Shown here piece by piece: positions 36,633-45,500 of a stretch of 64,000 nucleotides of DNA. The DNA is from Verrucomicrobiota bacterium (GTDB lineage Bacteria; Verrucomicrobiota; Verrucomicrobiia; Opitutales; Opitutaceae): the NCBI GenBank assembly GCA_023432225.1, contig JAEYUW010000010.1, forward strand, positions 57,527 through 121,526. Reading direction: 5' to 3'. The stretch's first letter is position 1; each line of letters begins with the position of its first letter. The position numbers and the translations under genes were made by a program. The notes under the pieces are model-generated. The model worked only from the letters and a program-made list of their open reading frames with translations, was not told where the DNA came from and made no database searches.

Positions 36633-38252
36633 TCAGCTCTCCACGTGTTCGGCGAGTCCGGCCAGCATCGCTTCCTCGTGGTCGAGCAGCTGCTGGAGCG
36701 GACGGTGCGTGTCGGCGGTGATGATGTTCTGGTGGAGAAGTTCGGCGAGCGCGTGACGCTCGGCGCGCAACGCGTGCAGCCGGTGCTTGCGGCCCGATCG
36801 GCGGCGCGCTTGGGCGGCGGCCTGGGTCTCGCCCTCCGCCGTGAGTTCGGCGAGGCGGTGTTCGTATTCGGCGATCACGACGCCGAGCGCGGCGATTTCC
36901 TCGCGCGACTGCGCGGATTGCTCGAGCTCGCGCAGGCTGGCGAGCCCATGCTCGACAGCGCGGATGCGGGCGATGCGATCCTCGCGCACGCGTGTGTCGT
37001 CGGCGGGCAGGCGGAGTTTGCAGATGAGGTGTTCCAGCGTCGTGCCCTGCACGAGCAGCGTCGTGAAAATCACACCGAGTGAGAGGAAGATGACGATGTC
37101 GCGACCCGGAAACGGCGAGCCGTCCGCTTGGAGCAGCGGGATCGAGAGCGCCGCGGCGAGAGTCACGCTGCCGCGCATGCCGGCCCAGCCGGCGGCGAGG
37201 ACCATGGGCCACGACGGGCGCTCCTCATCGCGGCGCACGCGCCGCGAGAGCAGAAACGGCAGATACGCACCGGGAAAAATCCACGCGAGGCGCGCGAGGA
37301 TCGCGGTCAGCGAGATGGCCGCGGTGAAGAGGGCGAGCTGGGCGACCGTGTAACTTTGCGCCACCGCGGCGAGCAGCGCGGGGAATTGCAGGCCGAGCAG
37401 GATGAAGGCGAGACCGTTCAGCCAGAACAGCACGACGGACCACACGGTCCACGTCGTCTGGCGCGCGCGCACGCTCATGCGCAGCGGATCGCGCCAGCCC
37501 GAGTAGAGTCCGGCCGCGACGACGGCGAGGATGCCCGAGAGCTGGAGGTGGTCGGCCGCCAGATACGCCGCGTAGGGCGTGAGCAGCGAGAGCGTCGTCT
37601 CGATGAATTCGTCGGAACTCCCGCGGCGGTTGAGCCAATCGCGGACGCGCCCCACCGCCCACGCGATCACCAAGCCGACCACCAAACCCGCGAGCGCCAC
37701 CCACAGGAAGTCCAGCGTGGCGCGGCGCACGGAGAACGATCCCGCGAACACGGCGGCGAGCGCGAATTTGAACGCCACGAGACCGGTGGCGTCGTTCATG
37801 AGGCTCTCGCCGTTGAGCACGGTCGTGAAGCGCGGCGGCACTTTCAGGCGGTGCGTAATCGCGTTCACCGCCACGGCGTCGGTCGGCGACACGACGGCGC
37901 CGAGCGCGAAGCCCATGGCAAGCGGCAGACCCGGGATGAGCCACCACGCCACGAAACCGACGACGAGCGTGGTCAGCACCACGAGCCCGGTGGCGAGCAT
38001 CAGAATGGGGCGTCGCGCCGCGAGGAAGTCGCGCAGCGGCATCATCCAGCCGTCGGAAAACAGCAACGGCGGCACGAAGCAGAGAAAAAAGAAGCCGGGA
38101 TCGAGCGTGACGCGCGGGAACTGCGGCAGCAGCGCCACCAGCGCGCCGCCGAGCGCAAACGTGATCGGCTGCGGCCACGGCAACCGGCGTGCGACGACGC
38201 TGAGCGCCGCGAGCAGCAGGATCAGCAGGAGAGCGAGTTCGAAGGCAGCCAT
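36633..38252 (-). CDS. CPA1 family sodium/proton antiporter
   Basis: A 539-residue inner-membrane antiporter of the NhaP/YjcE type. About twelve helices fill residues 1-410. Signature segments are FVPPLLFSDGWMM, LGAVVSPTDAVAV (ion-site aspartate), NGESLMNDATGLVAFK (with the conserved N-D pair), and GWAGMRGSVTLAAALSIP in the last helices. The C-terminal ~120 residues are a soluble, helical, charged region (ARIRAVEHGLASLRELEQSAQ), as in other CPA1 proteins. Na+ or K+ preference cannot be read from the sequence. It stands alone, with repeats upstream. Confidence 0.93.
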   Translation of the reverse strand: MAAFELALLLILLLAALSVVARRLPWPQPITFALGGALVALLPQFPRVTLDPGFFFLCFVPPLLFSDGWMMPLRDFLAARRPILMLATGLVVLTTLVVGFVAWWLIPGLPLAMGFALGAVVSPTDAVAVNAITHRLKVPPRFTTVLNGESLMNDATGLVAFKFALAAVFAGSFSVRRATLDFLWVALAGLVVGLVIAWAVGRVRDWLNRRGSSDEFIETTLSLLTPYAAYLAADHLQLSGILAVVAAGLYSGWRDPLRMSVRARQTTWTVWSVVLFWLNGLAFILLGLQFPALLAAVAQSYTVAQLALFTAAISLTAILARLAWIFPGAYLPFLLSRRVRRDEERPSWPMVLAAGWAGMRGSVTLAAALSIPLLQADGSPFPGRDIVIFLSLGVIFTTLLVQGTTLEHLICKLRLPADDTRVREDRIARIRAVEHGLASLRELEQSAQSREEIAALGVVIAEYEHRLAELTAEGETQAAAQARRRSGRKHRLHALRAERHALAELLHQNIITADTHRPLQQLLDHEEAMLAGLAEHVES

Positions 38253-38350
38253 GCGTGGAGCGCCGGACTTGTTGTCCGGAAGGCGCTGCGATGGCCACGC
38301 GAAAGCGCGGAGGACGGAAAGCGGAGCGCGGCGGATGCGGCGCCGCGAAT

Positions 38351-38438
38351 TGCAGGGCTCGACCTCGCGTCGAGCCTCGCGCGCGCGGGCGGCGCGTGCC
38401 GCGTTCGGATGCGAGGCCTCACGCGAGGTGAGGCCCTA
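38351..38438. repeat. REPIN-like palindrome pair, family A (88 bp)
   Basis: The left arm has GCAG (one change from GTAG) before GGCTCGAC/GTCGAGCC; the right arm is GTAG-GGCCTCAC/GTGAGGCC on the minus strand. The loops CCTCGCG and CGCGAGG are exact complements but differ from those at 7896, i.e. they have changed together. The 315-bp gap between the antiporter and the response regulator holds this element and the next one, with purine-rich GGAGGACGGA words before it. Confidence 0.85.
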
Positions 38439-38459
38439 CCGCTTTATCCGCGCCGCCGG

Positions 38460-38535
38460 GTAGGTGGCGCGCTCGTCGGCGAACGGTCCACGAGCGGCGA
38501 CGCGGGGGGAGTTGCGCGGCGAGCGCGCAACCTAC
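38460..38535. repeat. REPIN-like palindrome pair, family F (76 bp)
   Basis: The left arm is GTAG-GTGGCGCG-CTCG with a decayed 3' half. The right arm on the minus strand is GTAG-GTTGCGCG-CTCGC-CGCGCAAC. It lies 21 bases after the family A element and 32 bases past the response regulator stop. Confidence 0.75.
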
Positions 38536-38567
38536 TTGGCGACGGGTGAAATGCGATACCGCGCGCC

Positions 38568-39203
38568 TCAGTGCGGCGGCTGGCGCAGGTAGCGGCTCAC
38601 GGCCTGCGTGCGCGAGTGGACCTGGAGCTTTTCGTAGATGCGGCGGATGTAGGTGTTCACCGTCGGCACGCTGACGCCGAGCGCGTCGGAGATTTCCTTG
38701 TAGAGGTAGCCTTTGCTCAGGAGGTCGAGCACGGATTGTTCGCGGGGCGAGAGCGATTCGAGGCTCTTGTCGACCGGCGGAGCGACGGTGAACGACTGCA
38801 CGACCTTGCGCGCGATGCCGGCGCTCATGGGCGAGCCGCCGGCGACGATTTGCGCGATGGCGGCGAGCAGGTCTTCGCGGCGCGTGCTCTTGAGCAGGTA
38901 GCCGGTGGCGCCGGCGGCGAGCGCGGCGAAGATGTGCTCGGGGTCCTCGTAGACCGTGAGCATCAGGAACTGCGTTTGCGGGAGCAGCGGTTTCAGGCGG
39001 CGCACGGCCTCGACGCCGTTCATCTCGGGCAGGTTGATGTCCACGAGCACGACGTCGGGTCGGAGCTGCGGCAACTCGGCGATCGCGGGCGCGCAACGCG
39101 AGTAGGCGGCGAGCAATTCGAGCCCGGGCGCGCCCGAAACGAGTTCGGTTAAAATCTGCCGCGTCGGATCGTCGTCTTCAATGAGCGCGAGGCGGGTTTT
39201 CAT
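38568..39203 (-). CDS. NarL/FixJ-type response regulator
   Basis: A 211-residue DNA-binding response regulator. The receiver has IEDDDP near the start, the phospho-acceptor D55 in VLVDINLPEMNG, T in LMLTVYED and K in YLLKS. A LuxR-type helix-turn-helix at about 143-205 reads SLSPREQSVLDLLSKGYLYKEISDALGVSVPTVNTYI. The start ATG at 39203 lies 26 bases inside the end of the sensor gene, indicating translational coupling; it is the last gene of that pair. It probably acts on the divergent pectin-enzyme gene and possibly its own promoter, as an inference from position. Confidence 0.93.
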   Translation of the reverse strand: MKTRLALIEDDDPTRQILTELVSGAPGLELLAAYSRCAPAIAELPQLRPDVVLVDINLPEMNGVEAVRRLKPLLPQTQFLMLTVYEDPEHIFAALAAGATGYLLKSTRREDLLAAIAQIVAGGSPMSAGIARKVVQSFTVAPPVDKSLESLSPREQSVLDLLSKGYLYKEISDALGVSVPTVNTYIRRIYEKLQVHSRTQAVSRYLRQPPH

Positions 39204-42200
39204 CGGCGAGAGGTGCAGGAGAGAGGGGAACGCGGAAGGTGACGGCGGTGCCGCCGGCGGGAGCGGGAGCCACCGTGCAGCGGCCGCCGACATCCGCCAT
39301 GTGTTGCTGCATGTTGACGAGGCCGTTGCCCGAGGCGAGCCCGGGCGCGGTGCCGCCCGCGCGTTCGGCGAGACCGCGGCCGTTGTCCGTGACGGTGATG
39401 GTGAGCTCGCGCTCGGTGGCGGCGATGCGGAGCGTGACCTCGGTGGCCGCGGCGTGCTTGACGACGTTGTGCAGTGCTTCGCGGCAGCACAGGAAGATCG
39501 CGTGGCGCAGCTGGCTTTCGAGCGTCGCGGCCGGCGGCGGGTTGGGCGATTCGAGGCGGCAACGGATGCCGGCAGCGCCGAGCAATTCCTGGGCGAAGTT
39601 GCTGAGGTAGTAAATGAGGCTCTCGAGGTTGTCGTGGCGCGGATTGACGGCCCAGACGATCTCGTTGAGCGCGCGAGTGACGCTGCGGGTGGACTCGTAG
39701 ATTTTTTCGAACGTGCCCGCGTGCGCGCCGGCCTCGCGTTGCGCGGCCTGCGTCAGGAGGCTGATGCGCGTGAGCGTGGCGCCGATGTCGTCGTGGATGT
39801 CGCGTGCGATGCGGGTGCGCTCGCGCTCGATGGCACGGGCGTGTTCGGCGGCGCGCAGGCGGCGTTTCAGTCGACGATGCGACCACGCGCGGGTCGCGGC
39901 CCAGATCGAACCGAGAAGCGTCAGCGCCACCGCGAACTCAAACCACGGCTGCCGCCACCACGGCGGATTCACGACCAACGTGAGCAATGGTGGCTGCAGA
40001 TGCCACGGGCCTCCGCCGTTGCTCACGCGGGCGGCGAGCGTGTAGCGGCCGGGCGGGAGGCGCGGGAAGGTCGCGATGCGATCGGCGCCGAGCACGGTCC
40101 AGTCTTCGTCGAATCCCTCGAGGCGCACGCGGAGCTGCGTGCTCTCCGGCGTCGCGAGATTCAGCGCCGAGAGCCGCACCTGCACTTTGCGGGTGGCGGG
40201 CGGGAGTTGGATCTCGGAGGCGACGGCCTGGTCGCGATCGTCGAATGTGACGCGGGCAACACTGACCGCCGGGACGCTGTCGCGCCCGCTCGCCACGATG
40301 GCCGGGTCGGTGCGGAGCACGCCGCGGCGCGTGGCGAACCAGAGCGTGCCGTCGGGGTCCTTCCACGCCGCGGGTTGGTAGAGGCCGAGGCAGGAAAGCG
40401 GCGGCACACCGTCGTCCTGCCCGAGCAGGATGGTGTGGACGAAATTGGCCCGGCCCTCGGCAAACGCCCGGATCTGCGCGCCCGGCGCCCAGCAGACGCC
40501 GGTGCGCGTGGCGAACCAGTAGCGGTCGTGGTCGTCGACGAGCAGCTGGCAGACATTGGTGTTCGTCAGACCGGTCTCGCGTTCCAGATAGCGTGCGGCG
40601 GCGAAATTCGGGCCGGACAGGATCGCGACGCCGCGCCGCGTGGTGCCGACGAGCAAGCGTCCGTCTGCTTCGAAACGGATCACTTGCAGCGCCCCGCAGT
40701 CTTCGGCTCCGGCGAACGGCACCGGCACGAAACGTTCTCCGTCGGCCGTCGAGCGGAACAGGCGACCGTTCGCCGCGCCGAGCCAGATGCGGCCTTGCGC
40801 ATCCTCGGCCAACGCGCGCACCTCGCGGCCGTCGAAGCCGCGCGTCGCGTCGAAATAGGTCAGCGTGCCGTCGCGCCAGCGGGCGACGCGATCCGGGTCG
40901 ACGGCAAGCCAGTAGTCGCCGTTGCGGGCGACGAACGTGGCGCGGATGTTGCGCAGGGCGTTCAGCGGTTCGATGCGCTCGAGTTTTTCCGGCTGTCCCG
41001 CCGTCGTGCGGAAGACGCCGAGGCCGCTCGTGATCCACACGCCGCCATCGGGAGCCGGGTGCACGGAGCGCGCGCTGAATTGCCGCCAGCCTGCACGCCG
41101 CGCGATCGGGTCGACGGTGCCGTTCTGCACGCGAGCGACGCCGCCGTCGCGGTTGGCCAGCCAGGTGGAGCCCGCCGCGTCGGTGGCGACGGTGTAGCTG
41201 TAATTGTCGAACAGGCCGCGGTCGCGATCGAAGAGCTGGTGCGCCTGCGCGCGCAGACGGTTGAGGCCGCCGCCGTCGGTGGCGACCCACAGGCTGCCGT
41301 CGCTGTCCTCGCAGAGTCCGGCGATGTCGTCGCTCGAGGTCGGCGCGCGCAGCAGATGGCCCGCGATCCAGCGAAACAGTCCCTGCGAGCGCGTGCCGAG
41401 CCAGAGAAAGCCGTTGCGGTCCTCGAGCGCGACTTGGACGAAGTGCGCCACCAACTCGGCCGGCAGCGCGCTGACCTCAACGAAGGCGTTGCCGTCGGGC
41501 GACGCGCGCCAAAGGGAGGTGCGGTTGATGAGCCACACGTCGCCGGTGCGGCTCGAAACGAGGCGGAGATCGGTCTCGCGCCCGGTGAGTTTCACCTCGA
41601 GGCAACGCTCGCCGTCGATGCGGTGCACGGTGCTGCCCCAGGCGATCCAGACGCGCCCGGAGGCGTCGCTGGCGAAGGTCGGCGGCCGGTTGTTGCCAGC
41701 GCCGGCGGGCAACTCGAAGCGGGTGACGCTCGCGCCGAGGCGACGCAGCAGCGTGCCGTCCTCGCAACCGATCCAGCGTGCGCCGTCGGGTGCGTAGAAG
41801 ACGGCGCGCGGTGCCTCGCCGGCGAGGACGGGCTCGGGTTCGAAAACGAAGGCGCCGTCGCGCCAGAAAAAGCAGCCGGCGTCGGCCTGGCCTTCGGCGC
41901 GATTGCCGGGGAGCACCGCCGTGCCGTGGTCCCGCGAGTTCGTTGGCACGGTGCTGAATCCGCGCGGAAAGGCCCCCGCGGGCGCCGCGACCGGCTCGAA
42001 GGTGGTGCCATCGAACCGCCCGAGCCCGGTTTTGCTCACCACCCACAGAAAGCCCGTGGCGTCCTGCCGCACGCCGACAAGGTCGGCCGAGTTGAGTCCG
42101 TCGCGCTCCTGCCAATGGCGCAGCGTGTAGGCGGGCGGCACGTGGGCGGGCGGGGCGGAGGCCGCGCGGAGCATGGCGGAAGCGGCGAGCGTCGCGAGGA

Positions 42201-42270
42201 GAGCGAGCGCGACCAGCGCCCGTCGCGGCGAGCGCGGGAGCCGCAGGGCAGGGAAGGGGTGACCAATCAT
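39178..42270 (-). CDS. Sensor histidine kinase with periplasmic beta-propeller (Reg_prop/Y_Y_Y)
   Basis: A 1030-residue one-pass sensor. A signal-anchor or signal peptide at residues about 15-38 is followed by a ~650-residue extracytoplasmic region of repeated propeller strands (GLNSADLVGVRQDATGFLWVVSKTGLGRFDG and similar, about two seven-bladed units). A Y_Y_Y domain (YTLAARVSNGGGPWHLQPP) comes next, then a membrane helix near 765-785. The cytoplasmic kinase is the HisKA_3 type with H826 in RTRIARDIHDDIGATL and an HATPase_c with TVTDNGRGL and GNGLVNMQQHM. This layout is typical of polysaccharide-sensing systems in Bacteroidetes and Verrucomicrobia, although here the regulator is a separate protein. 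It is divergent from the pectin enzyme, so pectin fragments are a plausible signal. Confidence 0.93.
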   Translation of the reverse strand: MIGHPFPALRLPRSPRRALVALALLATLAASAMLRAASAPPAHVPPAYTLRHWQERDGLNSADLVGVRQDATGFLWVVSKTGLGRFDGTTFEPVAAPAGAFPRGFSTVPTNSRDHGTAVLPGNRAEGQADAGCFFWRDGAFVFEPEPVLAGEAPRAVFYAPDGARWIGCEDGTLLRRLGASVTRFELPAGAGNNRPPTFASDASGRVWIAWGSTVHRIDGERCLEVKLTGRETDLRLVSSRTGDVWLINRTSLWRASPDGNAFVEVSALPAELVAHFVQVALEDRNGFLWLGTRSQGLFRWIAGHLLRAPTSSDDIAGLCEDSDGSLWVATDGGGLNRLRAQAHQLFDRDRGLFDNYSYTVATDAAGSTWLANRDGGVARVQNGTVDPIARRAGWRQFSARSVHPAPDGGVWITSGLGVFRTTAGQPEKLERIEPLNALRNIRATFVARNGDYWLAVDPDRVARWRDGTLTYFDATRGFDGREVRALAEDAQGRIWLGAANGRLFRSTADGERFVPVPFAGAEDCGALQVIRFEADGRLLVGTTRRGVAILSGPNFAAARYLERETGLTNTNVCQLLVDDHDRYWFATRTGVCWAPGAQIRAFAEGRANFVHTILLGQDDGVPPLSCLGLYQPAAWKDPDGTLWFATRRGVLRTDPAIVASGRDSVPAVSVARVTFDDRDQAVASEIQLPPATRKVQVRLSALNLATPESTQLRVRLEGFDEDWTVLGADRIATFPRLPPGRYTLAARVSNGGGPWHLQPPLLTLVVNPPWWRQPWFEFAVALTLLGSIWAATRAWSHRRLKRRLRAAEHARAIERERTRIARDIHDDIGATLTRISLLTQAAQREAGAHAGTFEKIYESTRSVTRALNEIVWAVNPRHDNLESLIYYLSNFAQELLGAAGIRCRLESPNPPPAATLESQLRHAIFLCCREALHNVVKHAAATEVTLRIAATERELTITVTDNGRGLAERAGGTAPGLASGNGLVNMQQHMADVGGRCTVAPAPAGGTAVTFRVPLSPAPLADENPPRAH

Positions 42271-42505
42271 GGGGCGGACCGACGGAGCGAAGCGGGGTCA
42301 CCGACGCATCGCAACGCTGGTTCGTCGGCCCGCCGGTGAGCGGCGTCGTCAGAATTGACGACGAGACGCGCGGACGCGGTCTGGTTCATAGTGGGAGCGC
42401 CGTGTGCGGCGGAGGTTTGCGTTCCCCGGATAAACGTTCGTCGCGCGCGGTTGCTGAATTTCCCCGCCGGTTTCGCGGCCTCACCCCTCGGTCGTTTTTC
42501 ACCCC

Positions 42506-45500
42506 ATGCTCTCCGCTCTGGTTCGTTTTGTGCGCCGCCCCGTCGGGCGCGGCTTGGTTTTTCTCGCGGCGCTGTTCGCGATCGGCGCGCCGCTCGCGCG
42601 CGCGCAACTCAAATGGTCCGCCTACGATCCGGCCACCGGCGCGTTGCTGGCGGGAACGACGTTCGAGCAGGCGGCGACGTTCGACCCGGCCACCAACAGC
42701 TATGCGCTGACCATCCCGGCCAATTCGGCGGTCACGTTCGTCACGACGAACTTCATTCCCGTCGACCTGATCAAGCCTGCCTCGGGCAGCACGACGCAGA
42801 CGATCACGTTCCAGATGAAGTCGTCCGCGGGCGGTTTCAGCACGGTGAACAAATTCACCAACTTCGGCCTCTTCAAATATCCCGCCGGCAGCGCTCCGTC
42901 GGCCACGTCGAACAACGCCACGACGCACTCCGGCCTCTGGATGACGGCCTACAACAACGGCTCGACGACCTACCAGACGAAGCCGTGCGGCAGTCCGAAC
43001 TCGGGCGCCTACAGCTTCGCCTCCGGTCCGGACTACAAGCTCGCTTCGAACAACATCACGCAGAGCGCGACCGGCTTCGGCCTCGGCACTTCGCGCGCGA
43101 CCGGCGTCGGCACCATTGCGGACAACACGCTTTACGACGTCACGTTCCGCGTGCGCGCGAACTCCGCCGGCACGACGCAAATCGGCAGCTCTTCGACGCC
43201 CGACAGCAGTGCCGGCGCGGTGTGGGCCGACAACGCGACGGGCGGCGCGACGTTCAAGCAGGCCGTCTATAGCAGCACGAGTAACAACGGCTTCACTTGC
43301 CCGGCGGGTTTCAACGAGTTCGCGTTTTACTTCGAGAACGGCTCGGGCAGTCCGGTCACGCTCACGCTGTCCAATCTCAAGGCCTACACGAGCGGCGGCA
43401 CGGGTTTTATTCTGGGACCGGCGTATTTCAGCACGCAGCCGCCGGCGAACATCACCGCGACCGTCGGCGGCCCACTGGCGATCACGGCCGTGCCGGTTGC
43501 CGCGTCGGTGTCCGGCGGACCCGCGACGACTTATCGTTGGCAATTCAGTTCGGACGACGGCGCTAATTATGCGGATCTCGATACCGACGCGAACGCCTCG
43601 GCGGCGACCGCGTCGCTCTCGCTCACGAATGTCCAGTCGGGTCAGGCGGGCAAATATCGGCTCAAGGCGACGACCACCTACACCGGCGCCGTCAGCGGCG
43701 CCACCACGCTCACGAGTTACAGCGACGCCTCGACGATCACGGTGACGACGGATGCGCTCCCGCCGTCGATCGTCACGCCGCCGGCCAACGCCTCGATTCT
43801 CGTCGGGGGCTCGAACACGTTCACGGTCGTGGCGGGCGGTTCCACGCCGTTCAGTTATCAATGGAGCCGCAGCACCGATGACGGCGCGAACTACACCGCT
43901 ATCTCCGGGGCCACGGGTTCGAGCTACACGTTGTCCGCGGCAACGCTCGGCGACACGGGACTCTATCGCGTCACCGTCACCAACTCCCAAGGCGAAGCCA
44001 CCAGCGATCCGGCCACGCTCACCGTCCAGCAGGCGCCGGTGATCAGCGCGCAACCGGTCGGCGGCAGCATCGCGCCCGGCGGCTCGATCACCCTCGCGGT
44101 CACCGCCACCGGCACGCCCGCGCCCACTTATCAATGGAAGAAAAACGGCGCCGCGATTTCCGGAGCGACCTCGTCGTCCTACACCATCAGCTCCGCGACC
44201 GGCGCCGACACCGCCAACTACACCGTCACGATCACCAACTCCGTCGGCAGCGTGACCAGCGCCGCGGCGTCTGTTGCCGTCGTGTCGGCGACCATGCGCG
44301 CCACGACGCTCACGCCCGCCGCGAGCGGCACGCGCAATCCCGACACGCGCCTCACGATCACGTTCAACGAGACGCCGACGGTCGGCGTCTCGGGCTTCCT
44401 GCGCATCTACGACGCGTCGAACGACGCCATCGTCGATACGATCGACCTAACGGCCGCCACCGCGGCGCGCGACACGTTGCGCGCCAGCAGCACGCTCGCG
44501 ACGCAGTTGCTGCCGGTGCAGTCGAAGCCGATCGGCGGCATTGCGGTGAATTTCAATTATTACCCGATCACCGTCTCCGGCAACACGGCCACGATCCATC
44601 CGCGCAACGGCGTGCTCGCCTACGGCAAGACCTACTACGTGAAGGTGGACGCGGGCGTGTTCGTGAACGCCGCCGGCGAAGCCTTTGCGGGCATCGCAGA
44701 CGCGACGACGTGGCGCTTCAGCACGAAGGCGAGTGGTCCCGCGGGCGGCACGACCAACCTCACGGTCGCTGCGGACGGCTCCGGCGATTTCGACACCGTG
44801 CAGGCGGCCCTCGATTTCCTCCCCGCGAACAACACCACGCCGACGACCATTCGCGTGAAGAGCGGCACCTATTTCGAGATCATCGGCTTCCAGGCGAAGC
44901 ACTACGTCACCCTCGTCGGCGAGGACGCCGACACGACGATCATCACTTACCCGAACAACAACACGTTCAACAACGTCTCCGGTGGCGTCTACCACCGCTC
45001 CACGTTTGTCGCCCAGAACGTCCACGACTTCACCATCGCGAACCTCACGATCAACAACACCACGCCGCAGAACGGCACGCAGGCCGAGGCGCTGATCATC
45101 AACGGCTCGAGCGCCACCTCCGGCCGCAACCTGGTCACGCGCTGCAAATTCTTCAGCTACCAGGACACGGTTCAGTTCAACAAGCAGACCTACGTCAGCG
45201 ACTGCGTGATCTGGGGCGACGTCGATTTTCTCTGGGGCGACGGCCCGACGTTCCTCGAGAACTGCGATATCCGCATTCTGCGCACCGGCGGCTATTTCAC
45301 CCAGATCCGCAACGGCAACGCGAACCACGGCTACGTGTTCGTGAACTGCCGCTTCACCGCGCCCGCCGGTATCACGGGCGCGTTCTTCGGTCGCATCGAT
45401 CCGACGAGTTTCCCCTACAGCGAAGTCGTCGTGCTCGACTCCGTCATCGGCGACGGCACGAACAACGCCTTCCTCGCCACCTCCACCAGCCTCGGCAGCT